Shown here: positions 35,611 to 43,571 of the stretch, piece by piece
How the letters are laid out: each line of letters begins with the position of its first letter
Position numbering within the stretch: position 1 is the first letter of the stretch
NCBI RefSeq assembly: GCF_000421605.1
Contig: NZ_ATXI01000004.1
Span: forward strand, 53,720 to 117,719
Direction of reading: 5' to 3'
DNA: 64,000 nucleotides
From: Thermodesulfobacterium thermophilum DSM 1276
Lineage (GTDB): Bacteria; Desulfobacterota; Thermodesulfobacteria; Thermodesulfobacteriales; Thermodesulfobacteriaceae
The notes under the pieces: model-generated
Told to the model about the DNA's origin: nothing
Database searches by the model: none
What the model saw: the letters and a program-made list of their open reading frames with translations, nothing else
Position numbers and translations under genes: made by a program

Positions 35611-37607
35611 ATAAACGCACTCTGTAAATTATCGATTTTTTTAAGCTCACCTTCGATCAAGTTAATGTTCTTTTCTAACATAAGAATTTCATAATCTATA
35701 AGTTCGTTTGATTTTAACTCTTGTCTTAATTTTTCCAAACCCCTTCTTTTTTCTTCTAAAATTAAAGTAATCCTTTTTTTGTAAAAATCAAAAGCACTGT
35801 AAAACTCTTCTCTCAATTTTTCGATGATTTCCACAAAATTTTCTATCAGATTGTTTTTTAAAGTCTTAAAAAACATATTTTCATCTAACACCTCTTTAGT
35901 ACCGATAACCGTCTTTTTTGTACGCCCAGATTTAAACCATTTCCAAGGCTTAAGAAAATTCCAATTCTCAAACAGTTCTTCTATCCTTTCCTCTACGATT
36001 TCTTCCCTTTTTACCACCCTCTTTTTACAGCTCTCTTCTATGGCCTTAAAATCTATTTTGGGTAAATTTATGTTATATTCCTCTTTAAACTGTTCTCCTA
36101 TTTGTTTTAGCTTTTCTTTAAAAAATTCAGTAATTTTTTGCAGGTTTTCTCTCACTATCTGGTCTAAATCGTTTTCAGCATCTCGATAATACTTCCTTAA
36201 TTCTTCTAAATCGGAACTTTTTAAAAAAAGTTCATAATAATTAAACTTAAACTCATTTAAGGTAGTCTCTACAGGAGAATGAACTCCCCTAAAAATGGTC
36301 ATGGCTTCTTCCAAAACTAAATAACAGTAAGATTCTAACTTCTTCAAGCCCTCCTGTCGTCTTTCTATCTCTTTTAAAAACTCTTCTCGATCCTTTTTCT
36401 GACTCTGAAGTAAAGCGATCGTTTCTTGATAATGGTTTATCTGTTCTTTATAACCCTCTTTAATAGTCTCTAAAACCTCAGTTAAAATAGAAAAAGGTGC
36501 TTCAACCAAAAATCTTTCAAGGTTAGGAAGGAGTTGTTTAAAACCAGAAAACTCTAAAAAAGCCTCTTTTTCATCTAATCCTTCTTCGTCTGCCAAATCC
36601 TGAAAATAAACTACCCATTTTCTTTTACTCTTATCTTTTTTTATTTCAGCTAAAGGTTTCCCCTTATTTAGCTCTTCATAAATAAGTTTCAGAACACTAT
36701 CTACCGCAAAAATCCTGTCAGGCGAAATAATAGAACCATAAATACGCTTAGCCTCATCTAACAATCTCTCTTTTTCTTCATAAAAAACCGCCGCATGGGT
36801 TAAAACTAAAAACAATACATCTTTACTTTTCTTAGTAATAACCGAAGAAACAAACCTTTTGAAAGATTCAGATTCCACCGGTTTAATAGGGTGGATAAAA
36901 AGGACAGCGTTAGCTTTATCTAAAAAGGAAAAAGAAATATCGTATACCCCTCCTACCGCGTTAACCCCTGGCATGTCAACAAAACGTAACTCGTCAAACT
37001 CCCAATCAAAGGGATATCCAAGCTCTATTCTTATCGGAATTTTATCTTTACTACGATCCATAGCATATTGTTCCAGTTTATACTTGACCTCTTTAAGTCT
37101 TTCCATTCCTGACTTTTCTTCTAAGTACTTTATAAAGTCATCGTCTATCAGAGGGACTTTATCATGTTCTAAAATATAAAGATCTATCAAGGTTACCGGA
37201 ATATCCCTGTATTCTTCAGGAATAGAGGCAATTGACTTAAGTCTCTCTCTAAAAATTTCTTTTGATTCTTCTTCAAAAAGTTCTACCCTACCTGAGGCGT
37301 AAGTAACTCTTAAAAAAGGTTTTTTAGCATAAAAAATTTCGATAAGTGCACTGGTAGCCTGCAAAACATCGGTAGGAAGTATCTCTTCTTTTATTAAACT
37401 ATTTATAAAACTTGATTTTCCTGCCTTTACCTCACCGGCTACCGCCACCAAAAATTGACTGTTCTCTAAGTTTTGCACCTTTTTAGAAAGACTTTCAAGA
37501 TCTACTCCATCGTTAACCTCTCCCCTTAAAGACTTGTAGATCTCAAAAGCTTCTATAACCTGTTGTTTATAAAATTTATAATCTGTAAAACCTAAACGAG
37601 TAAACAT
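35604..37607 (-). CDS. Dynamin-like large GTPase
   Basis: A 667-aa dynamin-superfamily protein. G1 is GEVKAGKSSFINSL (58-71), G2 threonine in QATSALIE (about 85), G3 DMPG (211-214). The G4 region is FLVLTHAAV rather than a clear TKxD. The remaining ~300 residues are long helices as in the dynamin stalk. A tryptophan-rich basic patch (WNFLKPWKWFK, 549-559) may touch membranes, but there is no true transmembrane segment. Bacterial dynamins remodel or protect membranes; the specific job is unknown. It sits between a heme/CZB sensor gene (19-bp gap) and its hydrophobic partner (overlapping). Confidence 0.88.
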   Translation of the reverse strand: MFTRLGFTDYKFYKQQVIEAFEIYKSLRGEVNDGVDLESLSKKVQNLENSQFLVAVAGEVKAGKSSFINSLIKEEILPTDVLQATSALIEIFYAKKPFLRVTYASGRVELFEEESKEIFRERLKSIASIPEEYRDIPVTLIDLYILEHDKVPLIDDDFIKYLEEKSGMERLKEVKYKLEQYAMDRSKDKIPIRIELGYPFDWEFDELRFVDMPGVNAVGGVYDISFSFLDKANAVLFIHPIKPVESESFKRFVSSVITKKSKDVLFLVLTHAAVFYEEKERLLDEAKRIYGSIISPDRIFAVDSVLKLIYEELNKGKPLAEIKKDKSKRKWVVYFQDLADEEGLDEKEAFLEFSGFKQLLPNLERFLVEAPFSILTEVLETIKEGYKEQINHYQETIALLQSQKKDREEFLKEIERRQEGLKKLESYCYLVLEEAMTIFRGVHSPVETTLNEFKFNYYELFLKSSDLEELRKYYRDAENDLDQIVRENLQKITEFFKEKLKQIGEQFKEEYNINLPKIDFKAIEESCKKRVVKREEIVEERIEELFENWNFLKPWKWFKSGRTKKTVIGTKEVLDENMFFKTLKNNLIENFVEIIEKLREEFYSAFDFYKKRITLILEEKRRGLEKLRQELKSNELIDYEILMLEKNINLIEGELKKIDNLQSAFIC

Positions 37608-37626
37608 CTTTCATTACCTCTTTATT

Positions 37627-39282
37627 CTATAAAGTTTTTATTTTAGAGTAATGTTCTCTCAACTCATCTAAAAGAAGCTTTATTCTTCTTGCTATACCTC
37701 TAAGCTGAACCTGCAATTTTTCTACCTTTATAGAATCTTCCTGATTGTGAGCAACAATAAGGTCTTTACCTACATTATGAAAGTTTTTCAAAAGACTTTC
37801 AAACTCATCAAAGTCAAAATCTTGCACCATCTGTCTTAACCTTTGACCTTCTTCAGAATAATACCACTTTCCGATAGGAAAGGCCTGATAATCTCCCCAT
37901 CTTTCTGGGTCAAGTCTATCTATACCTTTTACATGAGCCTGCAAACGTAACATATAACGGTCTATATCCTTTTCAAAAAGTTCAAACAACATCTCTTCCA
38001 TCTTCTTGGTTTTTACGGTAGAAGCTATGGTTTTCATATAAGAAGAAATAAGCAAGGTTTCATAAGCATTCTCGCTCATCTTATCCATAAGTTGACTGAT
38101 CTCATTTGAAACTTGAGTAATTTCTTCAAAAGCCTCGTTAATACTTTCAGAGGTTTTAAGACCTTTGTCTAAATCTTCTGCTATTTCTAATACTTTAGCA
38201 TTTAAACCTTCAAGCAACCCTAATATCTTTACCAAAATCTCTGATTGTTCTTGACTTTCTACCTGTTTTAACTTTTCTATATGGGTTAATATTTCTTTAG
38301 CAATGTTATTTATAGCACTGGTGTTCCTTGAAATAGAACCCACAGTCAAAGCAAAATCCTCAGATATTATAGAGGTCTGTGCTACCTGCAAATTCTGGAA
38401 CTTGATTTTCACGTTAACACTATCTACCAATCTAAAAACGTTATCCACCTGGTCTACCAATTTTACTGAATAATCAAGGGTTTTAGAAGTAAAGTTTTTC
38501 ATATATTCTAACACTTTTTCTACTGCTTTAGCCAATCTTCCTATCATATCTTCTCTTTCTTTGAAACCTGTTGGAACTTCAACCGTAAGGTCTCCCTCTG
38601 CTATTTTATCCAAAACTTTTACTACAGACTCCAAAGGTTGATGGGCTATTTTTATATAGGTAAAATATACAGCTAATGCCGCAGTTATAATACCTCCTAA
38701 ACCTAAAAATATATAAACCAATGTTATCAGTTTAGTCTCAGAAAATATATACTCTACAGGAACAACGATACTTATAGCTCCTATTACCTCTTTCTCTCCT
38801 ACATTATAATGACATCTTAAACATTCTATGTTAGGCTTAATAGGAAAAACTCCTCTCAACTCAAAACCTTCCCTTACTATTACCTCATTTCCTTCTTTTA
38901 AGACCTTTTTTTCTAACTCATCTTTCGCATAGTATTGAGGAGATTCTTTACCATATAATTCGTCTATTTTTTCGTTTCTTATAATCCTAACATTAGGTTG
39001 TTGTCTTAAAAATTCTTCTCTAATAATTTTATAGTTTTGCCTTTTATCCCCTACCATTTTGTCAAGAAGAGGTCCATGTTTAATGATTGCATTAGATACT
39101 ATTTCATATTTTTCTTTTAAAAATTGTTTAGCGTGTTTTAAACCAAAAAAATAGTTAGCATAAGAAGTAACGATGATGGTTAAAACTATCAACACAGAAA
39201 AACAAACTACAATAATAGGGATAATCTTTTGATGTAACTCTAATTTTTTATTTAATTTACTGAACCAACCTTGAGAAGACAT
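37627..39282 (-). CDS. Membrane sensor: periplasmic c-type heme (Tll0287/DUF3365-like), HAMP, coiled coil, CZB-like domain
   Basis: Layout: TM1 (about 18-42), a periplasmic domain with one heme-binding C154-L-R-C-H158, TM2 (185-208), HAMP (209-262), a long coiled coil, and a C-terminal region like the chemoreceptor zinc-binding (CZB) domain: H450, FPIGKWYY (468-475), H502 and H512. The usual CZB cysteine before the G-x-W motif is Phe here. The coiled coil lacks the conserved methyl-accepting hairpin tip, so it is MCP-like in layout but probably not a chemotaxis receptor. It follows hemerythrin by 15 bp. It probably reports redox state, oxygen or NO across the membrane. Confidence 0.85.
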   Translation of the reverse strand: MSSQGWFSKLNKKLELHQKIIPIIVVCFSVLIVLTIIVTSYANYFFGLKHAKQFLKEKYEIVSNAIIKHGPLLDKMVGDKRQNYKIIREEFLRQQPNVRIIRNEKIDELYGKESPQYYAKDELEKKVLKEGNEVIVREGFELRGVFPIKPNIECLRCHYNVGEKEVIGAISIVVPVEYIFSETKLITLVYIFLGLGGIITAALAVYFTYIKIAHQPLESVVKVLDKIAEGDLTVEVPTGFKEREDMIGRLAKAVEKVLEYMKNFTSKTLDYSVKLVDQVDNVFRLVDSVNVKIKFQNLQVAQTSIISEDFALTVGSISRNTSAINNIAKEILTHIEKLKQVESQEQSEILVKILGLLEGLNAKVLEIAEDLDKGLKTSESINEAFEEITQVSNEISQLMDKMSENAYETLLISSYMKTIASTVKTKKMEEMLFELFEKDIDRYMLRLQAHVKGIDRLDPERWGDYQAFPIGKWYYSEEGQRLRQMVQDFDFDEFESLLKNFHNVGKDLIVAHNQEDSIKVEKLQVQLRGIARRIKLLLDELREHYSKIKTL

Positions 39283-39297
39283 GTTAAACCTCCCCCT

Positions 39298-39696
39298 TTA
39301 TTGACTATTTATCTTTCCAGCTAAAAAAATTCCATATTTTTTATCATGAACCAAAAGATGGCTAACCCACCAATTTTTCAAATGTTTTAAAACCTCAGAA
39401 AAATTAACTTCTTCCTGATCGATTAACTCTTTAAAAGATCTTTTAAAACCTTCGTGTTCCTCTTTATGCTTCTCTATTTCAGGATAACCATACCTTTCTA
39501 AAAGTTCTTCCTCAAATTTAAAATGAGTTTCAAAATAGTTCTTAAGCGTATTTATCGAGTTTATCAGAAATTTTTTGTCTACCTTAAGTCTTACCGCCTC
39601 ATATAAAGCATTAACCATGTTAAACATCTTTTTATGTTGTTGATCAATCTCTTTAATACCTGTGAGAAAATTGTCGTTCCATTCTAAAAACGGCAC
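39298..39696 (-). CDS. Bacteriohemerythrin
   Basis: A 132-aa four-helix di-iron protein that binds O2 (or NO). All usual ligands are visible: H in IDQQHKKMF, H and E in THFKFEEEL, H residues in HKEEHEGF and H and D in HLLVHDKKYG. The GTG start has GGAGG about 7 nt upstream. It is first in the operon with the heme/CZB sensor and the dynamin pair, so it may be an oxygen store or sensor for that system. Confidence 0.95.
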   Translation of the reverse strand: MPFLEWNDNFLTGIKEIDQQHKKMFNMVNALYEAVRLKVDKKFLINSINTLKNYFETHFKFEEELLERYGYPEIEKHKEEHEGFKRSFKELIDQEEVNFSEVLKHLKNWWVSHLLVHDKKYGIFLAGKINSQ

Positions 39697-39729
39697 AGTT
39701 TTGCCTCCAATTAATATCTAAAGATTATT

Positions 39730-39758
39730 TTAATACTTAATGTTAACAATTTTGTCAA
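39730..39758 (-). promoter_or_regulatory. Promoter of the hemerythrin-sensor-dynamin operon
   Basis: On the minus strand TTGACA (39753-39758), 17 nt, TATTAA (39730-39735), leaving a leader of about 25-30 nt with a Shine-Dalgarno. It is divergent from the promoter of the W-P repeat gene. Confidence 0.75.
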
Positions 39759-39819
39759 ATACAAAAAAAAAATAAAAAATTGCATTTTACTAGAATTGAA
39801 TAGCTTTATCTAAAAATTA

Positions 39820-39848
39820 TTGACATTTTTCAAAAATTTTTTTATAAT
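39820..39848 (+). promoter_or_regulatory. Consensus sigma70 promoter of the W-P repeat gene, nearly leaderless
   Basis: TTGACA, exactly 17 nt, TATAAT: a perfect consensus. Only 9 nt lie between the -10 element and the ATG at 39858, and there is no Shine-Dalgarno, so the transcript should start within about 0-3 nt of the ATG. Confidence 0.85.
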
Positions 39849-39857
39849 TTTAAAATC

Positions 39858-41306
39858 ATGTTTAAAATGTTAAAGACATTAAATTTTTTAATACTTATTT
39901 TTTTGTCTATATATTCTCATCTTTATGCCTATGAAGACTTACAGGAAAAACGGTTTAATCTTTGGCCGATTTTCTTCTTTTCTCAAAATTATGAACTTAA
40001 TTCTACCAGGGTTGAAGCCTTAGGTCCCTTATATCAAAAAACATCTTTTTCTAAAGAAAATGCTACTTCTATAAGGCCTATTACTTCTAAAGTTGTCACT
40101 CCTGAAGCAAAAAAAATCTTTTTTATATCTCCTTTAGGGATTTATCAGTCTGATTCCCAAAGTTCTACCTTAAAAATAGTTCCTATAATCAACAAAACTT
40201 GGTATAAACACTCTCCTGAAGAGCCTGAAGAAAAACAATTTACTTTTTTCCCTTTTTTTACAGGTAAAACCTCTTCAAACGAAACCTATGGAGGTTTTTT
40301 TCCTTTTTATGGAAAGATCAAAAATCGGTTTGGTGCTGAAGAAATAACCTTTTTTCTATGGCCTCTTTACAGTAAAACTAAATACGAAGAATATACGGCC
40401 TACAACATCCTATGGCCTTTTATTAGAACTATATCTGCTAACCAAGAAAAAAACCGATCTCTTTACCAAGGATTTAAAATCTGGCCTTTTTATGGAAACT
40501 TCAGAGAAGAGGAACAGGAACGTAAATTTATCCTATGGCCTTTTTACATAAAAGAAATTATTCATTCTTCAGAAGGAGATTCTTCAGAAAAACTGATAAT
40601 CTTTCCTTTCTATATTCGTGAAAAAAACGAGGACTTTGAAAAAAAGATAATACTTTGGCCATTTTTTCAAAAAATCACCACCCCAGACAACTCATACTAT
40701 CAGTTAGATGCACCATGGCCATTTTTCAGAAAAATTCAAGGTAAAGAAATAGAGGGTAAACGTTTTTGGCCTTTGTACGGTTATGTCAAAAAAGAAGACA
40801 CCTTTGATTCTTTTGTTTTATGGCCTCTCTATTTTTATCAAAAAACTTACATATCTTATAAAGGAAAAAACTATCAGGAAGAAATACATCGTTTCTTAAT
40901 TCTTTCTAAAGCTCAAAAAACGTGGGAAGGTAACCAAACAGTTGCCAGGGAGTTTAAATTCTGGCCTCTTTTTCATACTATTTCTCAAGGTTCATCTGAG
41001 GTCAAAATCTGGTATTTTCCAGCAATTTTACCTATTTTTGACGAAGGGTTAGAAAGAAACTATGGTCCACTTTTAAAACTGATGGAATACTACAAAAAAG
41101 AAGAATATGTTATGTTTAAGATACTATGGGGTCTTTATAGATATGAAAGATATAAAACCAGAAAAGTACAGGAAATAGGCCCTATCTTAAGGATAGTAGA
41201 TGGTGAGAAGACAGGTTATGTAGAAATTTTAGAAGGACTTTTTGGAATAGGTCAAAAAGACGGTTCAGCTGTTCTCAAAATATTTTATATTCCAATTAAA
41301 GAATAA
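39858..41306 (+). CDS. Exported protein built of W/F-P-F/L repeats, unknown function
   Basis: A signal peptide (first ~24 residues, ending SHLYA-Y) precedes about 450 residues with a repeated hydrophobic core. LWPIFFF, FFPFFTG, FFPFYGK, LWPLYSK, LWPFIRT, IWPFYGN, LWPFYIK, IFPFYIR, LWPFFQK, PWPFFRK, FWPLYGY, LWPLYFY and FWPLFHT recur about every 15-45 residues, separated by charged turns. This alternation suggests beta-hairpins, perhaps an outer-membrane barrel or an envelope-attached repeat sheet. I do not recognise a named family. Very strong promoter, no ribosome site. coaD follows after 37 bp. Confidence 0.82.
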   Translation: MFKMLKTLNFLILIFLSIYSHLYAYEDLQEKRFNLWPIFFFSQNYELNSTRVEALGPLYQKTSFSKENATSIRPITSKVVTPEAKKIFFISPLGIYQSDSQSSTLKIVPIINKTWYKHSPEEPEEKQFTFFPFFTGKTSSNETYGGFFPFYGKIKNRFGAEEITFFLWPLYSKTKYEEYTAYNILWPFIRTISANQEKNRSLYQGFKIWPFYGNFREEEQERKFILWPFYIKEIIHSSEGDSSEKLIIFPFYIREKNEDFEKKIILWPFFQKITTPDNSYYQLDAPWPFFRKIQGKEIEGKRFWPLYGYVKKEDTFDSFVLWPLYFYQKTYISYKGKNYQEEIHRFLILSKAQKTWEGNQTVAREFKFWPLFHTISQGSSEVKIWYFPAILPIFDEGLERNYGPLLKLMEYYKKEEYVMFKILWGLYRYERYKTRKVQEIGPILRIVDGEKTGYVEILEGLFGIGQKDGSAVLKIFYIPIKE

Positions 41307-41343
41307 CCACCAAACATCTGAAAGTCAAAAAAAGGAGGCATTG

Positions 41344-41847
41344 ATGAGTTGTCCTAAGGTAGTTATTTATCCTGGAACTTTTGATCCTATCACCAATGGA
41401 CACTTAGACATAATAAACAGGGCTTTAAAACTTTTTGACAAGGTAATTGTGGCTATAGGTGAAAATCCAGCCAAAAAACCACTATTTTCTATAGAAGAAA
41501 GGTTAATGATGGTAGAGGAAGCAGTCAAAGAACTTCCAGAAGGACATCGAGTAGAGGTGGAAACCTTTTCTGGATTGTTGGTAGAGTTTGCTAAAGCTAA
41601 AAATGCATGTGCCATTATCAGAGGTCTAAGGGCAGTTTCTGATTTTGAATATGAAATGCAATTAGCCTTAATGAACAGGAAACTTTCTAACAGCATTGAC
41701 ACCATTTTCCTTTTACCAAGCCTTAAATGGATCTTTTTAAGCTCTTCTATAGTAAAGGAGGCTGCAAGATTAGGTGGAAAAGTAGAAGATTTAGTTCCTA
41801 AGATAGTTTTTGAAAAGTTAAAAGAAAAGTTCCCTCTGGGGCTTTAA
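41344..41847 (+). CDS. coaD: Phosphopantetheine adenylyltransferase
   Basis: It catalyses the penultimate step of coenzyme A synthesis. The nucleotidyltransferase T/HxGH motif is GTFDPITNGHLDII, and FLSSSIVKEAARLGG is the second signature. The ATG at 41344 has AAGGAGG at the right distance; a TTG one codon earlier is less likely. 167 aa. Confidence 0.97.
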   Translation: MSCPKVVIYPGTFDPITNGHLDIINRALKLFDKVIVAIGENPAKKPLFSIEERLMMVEEAVKELPEGHRVEVETFSGLLVEFAKAKNACAIIRGLRAVSDFEYEMQLALMNRKLSNSIDTIFLLPSLKWIFLSSSIVKEAARLGGKVEDLVPKIVFEKLKEKFPLGL

Positions 41848-41860
41848 AGCCCTCAGAGGG
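41832..41860 (-). terminator. Hairpin between coaD and the convergent ferredoxin gene
   Basis: CCCTCT/AGAGGG with inner GGGC/GCCC around TTTAAA; the stem includes the coaD stop codon. On the minus strand a T-rich run (AACTTTTCTTTT) follows, so it probably ends the ferredoxin transcript and may act on both. Confidence 0.65.
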
Positions 41861-41875
41861 TAACATCTAAAACAA

Positions 41876-42064
41876 CTAAATTTCTTTAACAGTGATAGAA
41901 CCTGTTGGGCATACCTCCACACAGGTCATGCAACCAAGACAATCTTCTGCTCTTGAAATGACAGGTTTTTCATCATCCCCTTTGTCGTAAACCTGAGCAG
42001 GACAAGATTCAATGCAGGTCCCACAAGCATCACAGGTGTCATAATTCACGGTAATTTCAAACAT
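41876..42064 (-). CDS. Two-cluster [4Fe-4S] ferredoxin
   Basis: A 62-aa soluble electron carrier with CDACGTCIESCP and CLGCMTCVEVCP, each a four-cysteine cluster set. AAGGAGG lies upstream of the ATG. It follows the CbiA/DsrN-type gene by 13 bp. In this setting it may supply low-potential electrons for sulfite reduction or for the amidase pathway (inference). Confidence 0.95.
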   Translation of the reverse strand: MFEITVNYDTCDACGTCIESCPAQVYDKGDDEKPVISRAEDCLGCMTCVEVCPTGSITVKEI

Positions 42065-42077
42065 GTTGCACCTCCTT

Positions 42078-43481
42078 TTATGATGATTTTTGTAGGTTAA
42101 ACTCTTTGGCTTTTTTTAAAAACTTCTCTGTCCAACATTTTACACTAAAAACATGAATATGTGTATAGGCTGCCAGTAAATTTTTAAATAAAATACCATC
42201 TTTTTTTTCTTTAAATCCTACTCCTTTTTCAAGCTCAAAGACTAACTTAATGTCTTGGTTAAGTTCAAAATCTACAGGTTTTGAATAATGAAATTCATGA
42301 CCCTTTATAGAAAGTCCTACGTCAAAATAAGGATTTTTCTCTTTTACCTTGGCAACTACATATCCATGTCCTTGAGGGGTCGGTTCTACCTTAAAAATAA
42401 TAGGTAATATCTCAGACATTGGATATTCTTTATTTTTCCAAATTATCTTTTTTCCTAAATACATCAAGCCACCACACTCAGCATAAACCGGCATCCCTTC
42501 TAAAACTGCCTCTTTCACCTCCTTCATCAAGGCTTTATTCTCCGAAAGAGCTTCTGCCTGAACCTCAGGGAACCCTCCTCCTAAATAAAGCCCGTCTATA
42601 TCTTCAAGGGTTTTATCTTCAAAAGCGTTTATCAACTTAATTTCAGCACCAAAGTGTTGGAAACTTTCTAAATTTTCTGGGTAATAAAATTGAAAAGCCT
42701 TATCCCAAAAAACACCGATTTTAATTCCATTTAATTTATCTTTATTTTCTGTTGAATCTTGAGATGAAAGGAATAAATCAAGAGAAGGAACATCCTTAGC
42801 TATGGTCAAAAAGCCTTCTAAATCAAAATTCTGCTTAATCGCTTGAGAAAGTTCATTCAAAAACAGTTCCTGTTGATATTCAAAAGAGGTAACCAACCCT
42901 AAATGTCTTTCAGGAGGTAAATTTTTAAGCTTAGGTAAAGCTCCTAAAACTTTTACTCCTGTATAATACTCTATAGATTTTCTTATGATATCTTCGTGCC
43001 TGGGTCTGGCTATCTTGTTTAAAACAACCCCCTTAATTTCCACACCTTGTTCAAAGTTTAAAAATCCCTTAACCAACGGGGCTAAACTTCTGGTAACCTT
43101 GGTACAATCAAGCACTAAAACTACAGGAGTTTTTAAAACTTGAGCTAACTTAGCAGTACTATAACTTCCATAAACGTCTAATCCGTCAAAAAGCCCTCTA
43201 TTCCCCTCTATTATCACAAGGTCACTTTGTTTAGCTCCCTGATAAAAAGACTTTAAAACATCTTCTTCTTTAAACAAAAAAGGGTCTAAATTTCTACAGA
43301 CCACTCCAGAGACTTTAGACAACCAACCTGCATCGATGTAGTCAGGACCTTTTTTAAACCCTACTACCTTTAATCCTAAATCTCGGAAAACATAGATAAG
43401 ACCAATGGTTAACAACGTTTTACCAGAACCACCTTTATGAGAAGAAACTAAAAACCTAGGGACATTAAACTCTTTATTCAT
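42078..43481 (-). CDS. CbiA/CobB-type a,c-diamide synthase family glutamine amidotransferase; candidate DsrN
   Basis: An ATP-dependent amidase that adds amide groups to tetrapyrrole carboxylates. The N-terminal P-loop domain has SSHKGGSGKTLLTIGL and FKKGPDYIDAGW. The C-terminal class I glutaminase-like domain has YLGGGFPEVQAE, YAECGGLMYLG (nucleophile Cys) and GHEFHYS. Cobyrinate amidation is the default reading. But no other cobalamin gene is near and the gene lies beside dsrMKJOP, so siroheme amidation (DsrN, homologous to CbiA) is a good alternative. A TGATATATT extended -10-like element lies 6 nt before the ATG. Confidence 0.85.
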   Translation of the reverse strand: MNKEFNVPRFLVSSHKGGSGKTLLTIGLIYVFRDLGLKVVGFKKGPDYIDAGWLSKVSGVVCRNLDPFLFKEEDVLKSFYQGAKQSDLVIIEGNRGLFDGLDVYGSYSTAKLAQVLKTPVVLVLDCTKVTRSLAPLVKGFLNFEQGVEIKGVVLNKIARPRHEDIIRKSIEYYTGVKVLGALPKLKNLPPERHLGLVTSFEYQQELFLNELSQAIKQNFDLEGFLTIAKDVPSLDLFLSSQDSTENKDKLNGIKIGVFWDKAFQFYYPENLESFQHFGAEIKLINAFEDKTLEDIDGLYLGGGFPEVQAEALSENKALMKEVKEAVLEGMPVYAECGGLMYLGKKIIWKNKEYPMSEILPIIFKVEPTPQGHGYVVAKVKEKNPYFDVGLSIKGHEFHYSKPVDFELNQDIKLVFELEKGVGFKEKKDGILFKNLLAAYTHIHVFSVKCWTEKFLKKAKEFNLQKSS

Positions 43482-43502
43482 ACAGGGAATATATCATGAA
43501 TT

Positions 43503-43547
43503 AAAAAAAATAAAAGGGAAGAAGTCTTACTAAACTTCTTCCCTTTT
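43503..43547 (-). terminator. Terminator of the dsrMKJOP operon
   Basis: A perfect 14-bp stem AAAAGGGAAGAAGT/ACTTCTTCCCTTTT (43512-43525 and 43534-43547) with an 8-nt loop is followed on the minus strand by TTTTATTTTTTTT. Confidence 0.93.
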
Positions 43548-43571
43548 ATAAATTTTAAATCTCATTTCTTT

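Noticed and set aside
42078..43481. Calling the amidase CfbB (coenzyme F430 synthesis)
   Set aside because: No other F430 genes are visible and the dsr context fits better with DsrN or CbiA.
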